64,000 bases of DNA, from assembly GCA_963819385.1 (NCBI GenBank), contig CAWFVV010000002.1, positions 806,001 to 870,000 on the forward strand, in the 5' to 3' direction. How positions within the stretch are numbered: the first letter of the stretch is position 1; each line of letters opens with the position of its first letter. Origin of the DNA: JAVDCA01 sp963819385 (GTDB lineage Bacteria > Pseudomonadota > Alphaproteobacteria > Rhizobiales > Xanthobacteraceae). Positions 26,101-34,520 of the stretch are shown here, one piece after another. Made by a program: the position numbers and the translations under genes. The notes beneath the pieces are model-generated. The model was not told where the DNA came from, did not search any database, and worked only from the letters and a program-made list of their open reading frames with translations.

Positions 26101-27627
26101 ACGCACGGCATGCTGCGCTCCGACACCACCACCATGTTCGAGCGGCTGCGCGAGGCGAACACCCTGCTGCAGGACGTCCTGAGCGGCGCCCAGGACAACC
26201 TCAGCACCATCGAGCACATGCTGTCGAGCCGCGTCACCGAGTTCGTCGGCACGATGAACCAGCTGCTCGAGCGCACCGGCAGCACCACCGGCCGCATGGA
26301 GGAGCACATCAGCTCGTTCTACGGCGTCACCACCAAGACGCTGGGCGACCTGACCGCGCTTGCCACGCAGTTCGACGCGCAGAGCCAGACCCTCGCCAAG
26401 GCCGTCGAGGTGGTCGACGCGAGCAACCGGCACGCCGACGAGACGCTCGGCGCGCGCCGCGCCGCGCTCGATTCGGTCGTCGCCAGCCTCGATGGCCGCA
26501 CCGGGGAGCTCGATACGCGGCTCAAGCGCTTCTCCAGCCTGCTCGATGAATCGCTCGCGGCCGCCGAGGCGCGCGCGCGCGACATCGCGCGCGTGGTCGC
26601 GGATTCGACCGCGGAAGGCAGCCGCGCGATCGCCGAGCAGCACGAGGCGGTGCGCATGACCTCCGAGCAGGAGCGGGTCCGCACGTCCGACGCGCTGCGC
26701 GCGGTCTATGAGCAGGCGACCAACGAGGCGCACATGCTCTTCCGCGATAACGCGGGCGACGCGCAGAACATGCTGCAGGAGGCGAAGGACCGCTTCGCCG
26801 AGATGGTCTCGAGCGTCAAGCAGATGGCGGCCGAGATGCAGCGCGAGCTCGACACGACGCGCGGGGAGCTGCGCCGCGGCATCCTCGAGCTGCCGCAGGA
26901 GACCGCCGAGAGCGCCTCGCAGATGCGTCGCGTGATCGTCGACCAGATCGAGGCGCTCGCCGAGCTCAACCGCATCGTCGCCCGCCACGGCCGCGGGATG
27001 GACGCGCAGCCGTCCGAACCGGCCCGCCGCGCCCATCCGGAAGAGTCCGTGGTGGTGAGCATGGGCGGCGGACGCGGGCCGCGCCCGGTCGCGCGCGGCG
27101 ACATCACCGGCATGTCGAACCCGGTGCAGGCGCCCCCGCCGGTGCCGGCACCGCCGATGCAAGGCCCGCCCTCGACGTTCGCGCCACCGCGCCGTTCCGA
27201 TGCGCCGTCGCTCAGTCCGTCGCAGGGACCGGGCAGCCGCGGCGGCAGCAACGCCGGCAACGGCGGCAACAGCGGCTGGCTCACCGACCTGCTGAGCCGC
27301 GCCTCGCGCGAGCCCGACGCGTCGCGCGGCGACGACCGCCTGCGCAACGACGATCGTCCGCGCCTCGACGACCGCCCGCCCATGCCGATGATGATGCGGC
27401 CGGACGACCGCGCGCCGCGGCCCGACGATCGCACCGCGCGGCACACCATCGAGTCGCTCGAACTCGCTGTCGGTCGACATCGCGCGCATGATCGACCACA
27501 ACGCCGCGACCGAGCTGTGGGACCGCTACAATCGCGGCGAGCGCAACGTCTTCACCAAGCGGCTCTACACGATGCAGGGCCAGAAGGCGTTCGACGAGAT
27601 CAGCAAACGCTACCGCAACGACCGTGA
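23119..27627 (+). CDS. Giant coiled-coil membrane protein, GPR/RgsE-like polar growth factor
   Basis: The frame encodes about 1,500 residues. An acidic N-terminus with SAIQDAL is followed by two TM helices (about 93-112 and 129-152), then some 1,200 residues of uninterrupted helical repeats of the type ALGERGGDLLDRLERT, then a Pro/Arg-rich linker. This matches the growth pole ring protein GPR of Agrobacterium and RgsE of Sinorhizobium, which organise unipolar cell-wall growth. The conserved C-terminus is in the next frame (27488-27787). An extra G at 27460 in GAGTCGCTCGAACTCG breaks the gene; without it the frames join. ATG 23119 is chosen as the first residue of the conserved start MANSPKKSKDP. 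Confidence 0.75.
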   Translation: MANSPKKSKDPTEVALSAIQDALDMRAPEPRSSLSAQREPTRDEDIFDEGGGGMRSPDDHPARHTSGLAANDDQASIGQILQSLQRRPSRTPYMVAGLFSAAWIICALGLSYAYESAFAGLVAQGGTAIPLLVGLIGGFFAPVVFFFVLAHMLARSQELRIISQSMAQVAVRLAEPETLARNSIVNVGQAVRREVAAMGDGVERALARAAELEALVNNEVTALERAYNDNELRIRTLLDGLASQRETLVGQAEQVRTAITNVHLDLSHDITSVSEAVADRVNEAAQRIARALAEKGEHITVALGHAGDSMIDALGERGGDLLDRLERTSRETTHAIEAASDRLTSSLNFKTDHLNEEFVEIATNMQQMMSSRLDRVADGFAQKAASIVDLMETRSHTLTQTIVETSSQLAETIATRADEVNNTLKSTGNSIVLDLSLRGGDVVSKLEQTGAKITDSIVERSEKVTQTFSESAEALATQIGARSNSVRDMLAQRLAAFEEMFTHGGAELAERIGRNSTTLGGLITRHVGEFDRTVRTYGGELVERLGQRTQDLGEAMKSYLDGFDGRVTTKAVEVTTSLDQRLSRFQEALDSRTQSLNDALSTRVMDIAKTVADGGKEVVAALDKRIGDVTTTITVRGAQLADTLETRIGEIDKALGERALEVADNLDGRISRFEDLLIGRAEAVTREIETRSKSAADLLSARMEQLSQSIKTNTGEAAHALETLTNYATQSIRSSAGEAERTVTGAASASSDSLRAAASASSESIRGTAGDVERTLTSLSTGVTSVLKQNADEVERTLLGVSSEVARNFVGRADEIAAAVSKRSNELTSILDEKSSGLLAALSSKTGEFTSQVTRVTDTAVQSIQSTGFAFTGTMMENSQELARIINDAGASATASVNRTMAELTLTAKSAVNESTSALAQSAAESASAITRTMADLTLTTRSVVSNSTSTLAQSAADSASTITRAVKELHDKTQSSIEQSRQTATVTVAEMLETHGMLRSDTTTMFERLREANTLLQDVLSGAQDNLSTIEHMLSSRVTEFVGTMNQLLERTGSTTGRMEEHISSFYGVTTKTLGDLTALATQFDAQSQTLAKAVEVVDASNRHADETLGARRAALDSVVASLDGRTGELDTRLKRFSSLLDESLAAAEARARDIARVVADSTAEGSRAIAEQHEAVRMTSEQERVRTSDALRAVYEQATNEAHMLFRDNAGDAQNMLQEAKDRFAEMVSSVKQMAAEMQRELDTTRGELRRGILELPQETAESASQMRRVIVDQIEALAELNRIVARHGRGMDAQPSEPARRAHPEESVVVSMGGGRGPRPVARGDITGMSNPVQAPPPVPAPPMQGPPSTFAPPRRSDAPSLSPSQGPGSRGGSNAGNGGNSGWLTDLLSRASREPDASRGDDRLRNDDRPRLDDRPPMPMMMRPDDRAPRPDDRTARHTIESLELAVGRHRAHDRPQRRDRAVGPLQSRRAQRLHQAALHDAGPEGVRRDQQTLPQRP

Positions 27628-27787
27628 GTTCAAGCAGACGGTCGACCGCTACATCGGCGAGTTCGAGCGCCTGCTCGAGGAGGTCTCGCGCGACGACCGC
27701 GGCCAGGTGGCGGCACGGACCTACCTGACCTCGGAGACCGGCAAGGTCTACACCATGCTGGCGCACGCGGCCGGCCGGTTCGACTGA
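27488..27787 (+). CDS. C-terminal domain of the GPR/RgsE-like protein, split off by a frameshift
   Basis: This frame carries MIDHNAATELWDRYNRGE, FTKRLYTMQGQKAFDEI, QTVDRYIGEFERLLEEV and a final YLTSETGKVYTMLAHAAGRF. It is highly charged, helical and clearly under protein-level constraint, and in my view belongs to the end of the giant protein. The frame extends upstream without a start as NSLSVDIAR from base 27461, exactly where the other frame loses sense. It is probably not made as a separate protein. Confidence 0.75.
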   Translation: MIDHNAATELWDRYNRGERNVFTKRLYTMQGQKAFDEISKRYRNDREFKQTVDRYIGEFERLLEEVSRDDRGQVAARTYLTSETGKVYTMLAHAAGRFD

Positions 27788-27813
27788 TCGGTCGCGCTTC
27801 GTCGCCTACGCTC

Positions 27814-27843
27814 AAGGGCGCGCCCGCACGGCGCGCCCTTTTT
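27814..27843 (+). terminator. Rho-independent terminator of the giant coiled-coil gene
   Basis: AAGGGCGCGC (27814-27823) and GCGCGCCCTT (27831-27840) form a perfect 10-bp stem with a 7-base loop, followed by a run of five T (27839-27843). It lies 27 bases after the stop codon at 27787. Confidence 0.85.
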
Positions 27844-27974
27844 CGTGAGGCGAATCGCCGGATGAGCGTGGAAGGAGTAGGCTGCGAGGCATGTTCACAG
27901 CAATCTAAGCTGTTCGCTTCGAAATCGGGGTACGAGACGGATCAAGAGATCGCCATACAACCCGGGAGGGGGCC

Positions 27975-28562
27975 ATGCCTGCGGTTCTAAAGCGCTTCCC
28001 GTACAGGATTCCTGTCGCATTGTTGGGTCTGTCACTGCTGCTGGGGTTGATCGCCTTCGTGCAGGCAGAGCCCATGCGCGACGTTCGCCAGCCACTATTC
28101 AGGGTTGGCGACACCTGGGAGTACCGGCATTATCAGGTTGCCACCGGAAAGGTGTATCGCACCTCTGTTGTCGTGGTGACCCAGGTACATGGCGACAGCG
28201 TTCGTATCCGCGAGACCAACAGCGCAAGTGAGTCCCCGACTGAAACCGATAGCAAGATCAGCGAGATGTACACTTGGAGCTGGCCGCTCTTTGTGGGCAA
28301 AAAATGGACGGCACCGATCATCAAGGACGGGAGCATGATCGGACAAATCCAATATGTTGTTCGGGGTTGGGAGAATGTCTCGACGACGGCTGGGACCTTC
28401 GAGACGCTACGCCTTGAAAATGCATTCACGAGACCTGAAGGATCATTTCGACAGGTCCTTTGGTACGCGCCGGCCGTAGGGCGCTTCGTCAGACTCTATT
28501 ATCTCGACAAGGATGACAAACCGTTCCAAGCGACCGAGCTTACGCGGTTCAAGCACCAATGA
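27975..28562 (+). CDS. Exported protein of unknown function
   Basis: A 195-residue protein with a signal peptide or anchor (RIPVALLGLSLLLGLIAFVQA, cleavage likely after QAEP). The mature part is a beta-rich domain with GDTWEYRHYQVATGKVYRTS, KWTAPIIKDG and LRLENAFTRPEGSFRQVLWY, resembling lipid-carrier-like secreted domains with a final variant of PAVGRFVRLYY. The GGGAGGGGGCC site supports the ATG. Its base composition is less GC-rich than that of its neighbours, which could mean later acquisition. Family not recognised. Confidence 0.75.
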   Translation: MPAVLKRFPYRIPVALLGLSLLLGLIAFVQAEPMRDVRQPLFRVGDTWEYRHYQVATGKVYRTSVVVVTQVHGDSVRIRETNSASESPTETDSKISEMYTWSWPLFVGKKWTAPIIKDGSMIGQIQYVVRGWENVSTTAGTFETLRLENAFTRPEGSFRQVLWYAPAVGRFVRLYYLDKDDKPFQATELTRFKHQ

Positions 28563-28702
28563 GAGGACAAGCGCGGGAATAAGTCGCCGCGCGCGGGGTT
28601 GAGGACGAAGGATGTCCGCCTGGATGCTTGCGAAGCGCACCCGCCGAGATCCCGCCGACTGATCCACGACAATCGCGATTGATGACAAAGGGAGGAATTT
28701 GC

Positions 28703-29611
28703 ATGTGTCGACTGAAAGCCATTGGTCTTGCGGCTTTGACCGCAGCCGTGCTCGGCGCAGGCGCAAACGCGCAACAGCCGGCCGCGCAACCGGCAGCGGC
28801 GCCGGCCGAGCGCCCGCTCTATGCCACCACCAAGGTGGCCGATAACGTCTACATTTTCCGCTACGACAATCACCAATCGATGTTCATCGTCACGCCGGCG
28901 GGCGTGATCGCAACCGACCCGATCAGCGAGCGGCGGCCGGCCGCCAAGGCCTATATCGAGGAAATCCGCAAGATCACGCAGGCGCCGATCAAATACGTGA
29001 TCTACAGCCACAGCCATTTCGACCACATCGCGGGCGGCAAGCCGTTCAAGGATCTGGGCGCGATCTTCATCGCCCAGCGCAACGCCAAGCGGCGCATCGC
29101 CGAGCTCAAGCCCGCCGACGTCGTGATGCCCGACGAGGTGGTCGACGGCCGGCGCGTCATCCGCCTCGGCGGCACCACGCTCGAGCTGCTCTACCTGGGC
29201 CGCAACCACTCCGACAACATGCTGGTGATGCGGCTGCCCAAGGAGAAGATCATCTTCACGGTCGACTGGGTTCCGCTCGAGGCCCTGCAGTTCCGCGGCA
29301 TGGCCGACACTTACGTGCCGGACATCGAGGACGGCATGAAGAAGGTCGTCGCGATGGATTGGGAGAAGCTCATTCCGGGCCACCCCGGCCCGGGCAACCG
29401 TCAGGTCGGCACCAAGGACGACGCCAAGAACGACCTCGCCTATCTGCAGGACCTGTCGGCGGCGGTGAAGAAGGAAGTCGACGCCAACAAGAGCCTCCCC
29501 GAGGCGATCAAGGACATCAAGCTGCCGAAGTACGAGAAGTGGGGCGGCTATGGTCCGTTCCTGCCGATGAACATCGAACGCTACTACGACTTCTGGAACC
29601 GGGGGATCTAG
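28703..29611 (+). CDS. Exported MBL-fold metallo-hydrolase
   Basis: The 302-residue product has a signal peptide (GLAALTAAVLGAGANAQ) and a metallo-beta-lactamase fold with the zinc motif IYSHSHFDHIAGG, a Gly-Arg-Asn-His in LYLGRNHSDNML and a distal His in LIPGHPGPGN. The HxHxDH set is complete, so it should bind two metals and hydrolyse a small substrate in the periplasm. It belongs to the general MBL hydrolase branch and not to a class B beta-lactamase subgroup I can name. GGGAGGAATTTGC precedes the ATG. Confidence 0.87.
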   Translation: MCRLKAIGLAALTAAVLGAGANAQQPAAQPAAAPAERPLYATTKVADNVYIFRYDNHQSMFIVTPAGVIATDPISERRPAAKAYIEEIRKITQAPIKYVIYSHSHFDHIAGGKPFKDLGAIFIAQRNAKRRIAELKPADVVMPDEVVDGRRVIRLGGTTLELLYLGRNHSDNMLVMRLPKEKIIFTVDWVPLEALQFRGMADTYVPDIEDGMKKVVAMDWEKLIPGHPGPGNRQVGTKDDAKNDLAYLQDLSAAVKKEVDANKSLPEAIKDIKLPKYEKWGGYGPFLPMNIERYYDFWNRGI

Positions 29612-29626
29612 TCGATATCCCGCGAG

Positions 29627-29655
29627 AGCTGCCCCGGACCTGATTCGGGGCAGCT
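29627..29655. terminator. Hairpin downstream of the MBL hydrolase gene
   Basis: AGCTGCCCCG (29627-29636) pairs with CGGGGCAGCT (29646-29655) around a nine-base loop. It begins 16 bases after the stop codon. There is no T-run on either side, so it may be a weak terminator or an mRNA-stabilising hairpin. Confidence 0.45.
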
Positions 29656-29806
29656 GCGGGAGCATGGTGCCGAAAGGAATTATCGGGCGCGGTTTCTTGC
29701 GAGCTCGCGTTCCTGGTTCGCGATATCAAGCCGGTTGAATTTGCTGCCTGGATTGCTCATAAGTCGCCGAGGGGCAGCGTGGGATAGATGTGAACGTTCG
29801 TCCGGC

Positions 29807-31576
29807 ATGAAATTTCGCTCGCCGCTGCGGGTCGGATTGTTCCGGCTGTCGCTAATTGCCATCATCGTCGGAGTGATTACCGGCTTCGGTGCGGTCGCGT
29901 TCCGCGCGCTGATTGGTGTCATTCACAACATCGCGTTCCTCGGTTCGTTCTCGATGGACTACGACGCCAGCGTGTTCACGCCGTCGAGTCCCTGGGGTGC
30001 ATTCGTCATTTTCGTTCCGGTGATCGGCGGCGTCCTGGTCACCTTCCTGATCAGGAATTTCGCGCCAGAGGCGCGCGGACATGGCGTGCCGGAGGTGATG
30101 GACGCGATCTACTACAAGGACGGCGTGATCCGGCCGATCGTGGCTCTGATCAAGTCGCTCGCTTCCGGACTGTCGATCGGCACCGGGGCCGCGGTGGGTC
30201 GTGAAGGCCCGATCATCCAGATCGGCGCCGCGATCGGCTCGACGCTCGGTCAGATCGTGCGCATGGCGCCGTGGCAACGCATCACCCTGGTGGCCGCTGG
30301 TGCCGGCGCCGGCATTGCCTCGACCTTCAACACGCCCATCGGGGGCGTGATGTTCGCCATCGAGCTGATGCTGCCGGAATTGAGCGCCCGCACGTTCCTG
30401 CCCGTCGCGCTCGCCACCGGCATGGCGACCTTCATCGGACGCATCTTTTTCGGCATTCACCCGGCCTTCGAAATTCCACCGGCCCTGCTGACGTCGGAGC
30501 ATCCGGCGACCCTCGCCGCATTGCTTTCGTTTGCTTTGCTCGGGTCGCTGTCGGGATTGGCGGCGACGGCTTTCATCCGCGGCCTGAGCTTTGCCGAGGA
30601 TCTGTTCGAGCGTGTCGGCAATCCGTACCTGCGCCACATCCTCGGCATGCTGATCCTCGGCACGCTGTTGTACGCACTGCTGCGGCTGGAGGGACATTAT
30701 TATGTGGAAGGCGTCGGCTATTCGACCATCCAGGCGATTCTGCGCGGCGACCTCCTGCTGCCCGGCCTGCTCGTCGCGCTGTTCGCCGCCAAGCTCTGTG
30801 CCACGTCCATCAGCATCGGCTCGGGATCCTCGGGTGGAATCTTTTCGCCATCACTGTTCATGGGCGCAACCATCGGCGGCGCCTTCGGCGCATTGATCAA
30901 TGCGTTGCATCCGATCGAAGGCGTAACGCCCACGACTGGCGCCATCATCGGCATGGCGGCGATGGTGGGCGGCGGCACCGGCGCCGCCATGACCGCCGTC
31001 ACGATGATCTTCGAGATGACGCGCGATTACGATCTGGTCATGCCGAGTATCGTGGCGGTAGCGCTCTCCATCGGCATACGGCGGCTGCTTTCGGCCGAGA
31101 ACATCTACACGATCAAGCTCGTCGGCCGCGGGCATTTCGTGCCGAAGGCGATGCACGCCAATATGTTCCTGGTTCGACGCGCCGGCGAGGTGATGGAGCC
31201 CGACGTCGCCCTCGTTCCTGCCGACGCCGATTTCGACGCCTTCCTGCGCGAGCACGCGGGCGAGCGCGGCTTCCGCCACGTGGTGGTCACGCGGGGCAGC
31301 CGCATCGCCGGCGTGGTGCGGGTGAATACAGGGCTCCGCCGCGGCATCGAGACCGCCTACAGCGGCGTGCATTTCGGCGACGTTGCCCAGCGCAATTTCA
31401 CGCTCGCCCGGGAGAACGACGTGATGTTCGACGTGGTGCAACGCATGAATCGCCGCGACGCCAGCATGGCGGTCGTGACAAAGACCGGTCGCGGCCGCTC
31501 GTACGACATTGTAGGCATCGTCACCAAGGAACACATCGCCGACGCCGTCTCCGACAGCATCAAGCCGTTCGGTTGA
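29807..31576 (+). CDS. ClC-family chloride channel/antiporter with C-terminal CBS domains
   Basis: A 589-residue membrane protein with the ClC selectivity motifs GHGVPEV, GREGPIIQIGA (external gating Glu present) and GSGSSGGIFSPSLFMGA, followed by two CBS-type segments (about residues 450-580, for example VMEPDVALVPADADF). At the position of the internal proton-path Glu of E. coli ClcA (IIEEM) the sequence reads AIELM, with Leu in place of the second Glu, so H+ coupling may be altered. The Met at 29807 is used because the frame upstream lacks membrane character; no clear ribosome site is visible. Confidence 0.9.
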   Translation: MKFRSPLRVGLFRLSLIAIIVGVITGFGAVAFRALIGVIHNIAFLGSFSMDYDASVFTPSSPWGAFVIFVPVIGGVLVTFLIRNFAPEARGHGVPEVMDAIYYKDGVIRPIVALIKSLASGLSIGTGAAVGREGPIIQIGAAIGSTLGQIVRMAPWQRITLVAAGAGAGIASTFNTPIGGVMFAIELMLPELSARTFLPVALATGMATFIGRIFFGIHPAFEIPPALLTSEHPATLAALLSFALLGSLSGLAATAFIRGLSFAEDLFERVGNPYLRHILGMLILGTLLYALLRLEGHYYVEGVGYSTIQAILRGDLLLPGLLVALFAAKLCATSISIGSGSSGGIFSPSLFMGATIGGAFGALINALHPIEGVTPTTGAIIGMAAMVGGGTGAAMTAVTMIFEMTRDYDLVMPSIVAVALSIGIRRLLSAENIYTIKLVGRGHFVPKAMHANMFLVRRAGEVMEPDVALVPADADFDAFLREHAGERGFRHVVVTRGSRIAGVVRVNTGLRRGIETAYSGVHFGDVAQRNFTLARENDVMFDVVQRMNRRDASMAVVTKTGRGRSYDIVGIVTKEHIADAVSDSIKPFG

Positions 31577-31665
31577 TACGGCGCAATCGTAGTCGCGCGT
31601 CGCTGTCGCCGAAATGGCGCACCATGCGAAAGCGTCGACCGGCACGTTTGCTGTGAGCGCAATCA

Positions 31666-33570
31666 TCAGCCTCGCGCGGTTGCTGCCGCATGCGGTGCGG
31701 CCGCATCGAGTGCGTCGAGCAGCGGCGCGAGGAAGCGCTCGTACTTGCGCCAGCGCGCCACCGCGTGGTCGTAGATCGGCCGGCGCACCTGCGCGGCGCT
31801 CGCGGTCCTGACCGCGCGCTCGGTGCGGTGGAAGTCGAGGCAGCGCGCGTCCCAGCCGAGCCCGCAATGGGCGACGATGCGGCGGGCGCTTCCTTCGAGA
31901 TCGGCGACCACGTCCTCGTAGCGCACGTCGAGAATCCGCCCCGGCGGCAGCACGCGGTGCCAGTGCGCCATCAAGGCGCGATAGCGCCCATGATAGCGGC
32001 CGAGCTCGGCGAGATCGTAGGCGAAGGCCTGCCCGTCGACGAACAGCTTGGCGAAGCAGGAGACACAGGTGTCTACGGGATCGCGCACCGCGTGAATGAT
32101 CGTCGCATGCGGCAGCGCGAGGTGGATGAGGCCGGTGTAGATGAAGTTGAGGGGCATCTTGTCGGTGATGCGTGCCGCGCCTGGCGAGCGCTCCGCAAGC
32201 TTCCGCGCATAGGCCGCGCCGAGCCAGCGAAAGTCCTCGGGACCCATGTCGGCGATCATGTCCGGATAGAGCGCGGCACGCGACGGCGGCGCGGCGGCCG
32301 GCCGCTCGCGATGGCGCATGGCGCCGACCGCCCGATCGAGCAGCTTGATCTCACCGGCGGCGAACACGTCCGGGTGGCTCGCCAGGATCTGCTCGATGAG
32401 CGTCGTGCCCGAGCGCGGCATGCCCAGGATGAAGACCGGAACCCGGGTCGGCTCGCCGACGCCCTGGCGTTCCGCAAGCAGCTCGGGCGTGAACAGCTCG
32501 CGCGTGCGATCCATGCGGGCGAGCGTCGTAGCCTCGTCGTAGACGATCGCGCGGCGCTTGGTGCTATTGCCCGCGAGCAGCTGCGTGAATGCGTCGTCAG
32601 TGCGGCCCATGTCCTCGTAGGCCTTGGCCAGCGTAAAGTGCAGATGAATGCGTTCCTCGGCGGCGAGCGATGCATCCTGCGCCAGGCTCTCGAGCGTTGC
32701 GACGTGCGGATCGCCGGCCGCGAATGTTCTCACCTCGGCGAGGTTCGCGTAGTAGGCGGCGCGCCTGGGCGCGAGCCGGATCGCCTGCTCGGCGGCGCGA
32801 CCGGCCTCGTCGAGGCGGCCGGCTTCCTTCAGCGCGAGCGCGAGATTGTTGTACGCCGCGGCGAAATCCGGCTTGAGCGCGACCGCCCGCGCAAACGCCG
32901 CCGCGGCCTCGGACGGCCGGCCGCAATCCAGCAGCAGAGTCCCGAGGCCGGCATGCGCGTGCGCGTTGTTCGGATCGAGCGCGATCGCGCGACGCAGCAT
33001 GGCCTCGGCGTCGTCGAGCCAGCCCGACAGCCGCAGCGTGTTGCCGAGCTGGCTATGCGCCTCGGCAAATCGCGCGTCGAGCGCGATGGCGCGACGAAGG
33101 CTCGTCTCGGCTTCGCGCAATTGCCCGAGGCCCGCGAGCGCGGCGCCCCAGTTGCACCAGGCCTGCGCGTTGTCGGGATTGAGATCGAGCGCGCGCCGAT
33201 AGGATAGCGTGGCGTCGCTCAGCCTGCCGAGCGCCGCGAGTGCAGCGCCGAGATTGTTGTGAACCTCGGGCAGATCCGGCTCGCACTGGAGTATCTGCCG
33301 ATACAGCTCGACTGCTCGGTCGAGGCGGCCCGCCTGATGGAATGCGACTGCTTTGGCAAATTGCGCCGGTATCTCGTTGTGGCGCGCGCTGGCCGGCGCA
33401 TTTCTTCTTGGGACTTGGCCCGGCGGCGCAGGGGGACTGTTCGCCACGGAAAGTGTCCGCGCAATGCCGACCCGATCACGGATCAGCCGTCGCGCCCCTG
33501 CGGCGCTCTCTAGGGCCGCAGCGTAAACAAACCGTAAATTCGCCAAACCGCGAGGCCGCAAGCCGCGCAC
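31666..33570 (-). CDS. TPR-containing sulfotransferase family protein
   Basis: The product has some eight tetratricopeptide repeats (about residues 65-330, for example AEAHSQLGNTLRLSGWLDDA) fused to a sulfotransferase domain. The domain shows the PAPS 5'-phosphosulfate loop PVFILGMPRSGTTLIEQIL and the 3'-phosphate contact IIHAVRDPVDTCVSCF. The TPRs probably choose protein or glycan partners. The GTG at 33570 gives the longest frame, but the first 40 residues are low-quality and cross an AT-rich, promoter-like patch near 33520, so translation may begin nearer 33447. A second sulfotransferase gene diverges from it. Confidence 0.87.
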   Translation of the reverse strand: MRGLRPRGLANLRFVYAAALESAAGARRLIRDRVGIARTLSVANSPPAPPGQVPRRNAPASARHNEIPAQFAKAVAFHQAGRLDRAVELYRQILQCEPDLPEVHNNLGAALAALGRLSDATLSYRRALDLNPDNAQAWCNWGAALAGLGQLREAETSLRRAIALDARFAEAHSQLGNTLRLSGWLDDAEAMLRRAIALDPNNAHAHAGLGTLLLDCGRPSEAAAAFARAVALKPDFAAAYNNLALALKEAGRLDEAGRAAEQAIRLAPRRAAYYANLAEVRTFAAGDPHVATLESLAQDASLAAEERIHLHFTLAKAYEDMGRTDDAFTQLLAGNSTKRRAIVYDEATTLARMDRTRELFTPELLAERQGVGEPTRVPVFILGMPRSGTTLIEQILASHPDVFAAGEIKLLDRAVGAMRHRERPAAAPPSRAALYPDMIADMGPEDFRWLGAAYARKLAERSPGAARITDKMPLNFIYTGLIHLALPHATIIHAVRDPVDTCVSCFAKLFVDGQAFAYDLAELGRYHGRYRALMAHWHRVLPPGRILDVRYEDVVADLEGSARRIVAHCGLGWDARCLDFHRTERAVRTASAAQVRRPIYDHAVARWRKYERFLAPLLDALDAAAPHAAATARG

Positions 33571-33635
33571 ATCAATTGACAGCCATTCGAAGACACGGCT
33601 ACCTCAATGTCACGGGGCGCGCGGCACTGTGGGGA

Positions 33636-34487
33636 ATGGCCGCCATGCGCCTGTTGCGGCCGGTCGAGATCACGGCGAAGCAGCTTCTCTGGATCGCCAC
33701 TCAACCTTTGTCGGACCTCCTCGATCCGGCGTCGGCGTGCTTCTACGAGAAGCTCGTCACCGGCGGCTACGAGCCGGATCTTCTCCTCAACGTCCTCGCG
33801 GCGCACAAGCTGCTCTACGTCGCCGTCCCGAAGGCCGCCTCGACGCGCATCCGGCGCACGCTCGCGCAGGCGATCGGCCGCTACGTCATCTCCCTCAAGC
33901 CGAGCCGCTGGTTCAAGTTCAGCGGTCCGCCCGGCCCGCGCAGCATGACGAAGAGCTCGTTTTACCGGCTCGCGACCGCCGCCGACACGCTGAAGTTTTC
34001 CTTCGTCCGTAACCCTTACGCCCGCGCCGTGTCATGCTGGGCGGACAAGTACCGCGACAAGCCGCTCGTGCCCGGCGACCCATTCACCGACATCTATCTG
34101 GCGCAACGGCACGAGATCGACGCCGCCCTTCCGGCCGGAGCGGACCGGACCCTGTCGTTTGCCGATTTCATCACCTTCATCGCCGCGGTCGCACACAAGC
34201 GTTGCGACATCCACTTTCAGGTGCAGGACGATGTCCTCTCGATGCCGGGCATCACGCTCGATTTCGTCGGCAAGGTGGAGACGTTCGCGCAGGATTTCGC
34301 CCGCGTGCTCGATCACCTGCGCGCGAGCGACGCGCTGCGGCGCGTGGCGATGAGCGCGGTCAACAAATCCCGGCATGATCACTGGACGAGCTACTATACG
34401 CCGGAGCTCGCCGATCGGCTTTACGGCGCCTACGAATGCGACTTCGATCGCTTCGCCTATCCGCGCGCCATCGCCCGCGCGAAGTGA
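33636..34487 (+). CDS. Sulfotransferase family protein
   Basis: The 283-residue product is a soluble sulfotransferase of the carbohydrate type. It has the PAPS loop LLYVAVPKAASTRIRRTLAQ near residue 62 and the 3'-phosphate motif KFSFVRNPYARAVSCWADKY near residue 125. It presumably transfers sulfate to an exported polysaccharide or lipid-linked sugar. It is divergent from the TPR-sulfotransferase gene, and the two may modify related substrates. The start is uncertain by three codons (33636 or 33645). Confidence 0.85.
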   Translation: MAAMRLLRPVEITAKQLLWIATQPLSDLLDPASACFYEKLVTGGYEPDLLLNVLAAHKLLYVAVPKAASTRIRRTLAQAIGRYVISLKPSRWFKFSGPPGPRSMTKSSFYRLATAADTLKFSFVRNPYARAVSCWADKYRDKPLVPGDPFTDIYLAQRHEIDAALPAGADRTLSFADFITFIAAVAHKRCDIHFQVQDDVLSMPGITLDFVGKVETFAQDFARVLDHLRASDALRRVAMSAVNKSRHDHWTSYYTPELADRLYGAYECDFDRFAYPRAIARAK

Positions 34488-34520
34488 GATTGGCGCGAAG
34501 GGAGCGGATGCTCGGACCGC

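Noticed and set aside
27460..27460. Programmed ribosomal frameshifting in the giant coiled-coil gene
   Set aside because: There is no slippery heptamer, no stop codon at the shift site and no clear stimulatory structure. The identical insertion at 42557 points to a systematic error first.
23092..27501. A 1,469-residue open frame on the minus strand opposite the giant coiled-coil gene
   Set aside because: It is the antisense of a high-GC gene with strong third-position bias. The product is Arg/Ala/Leu/Val filler without domains, and the plus-strand frame has TM helices, a conserved start and a conserved end.
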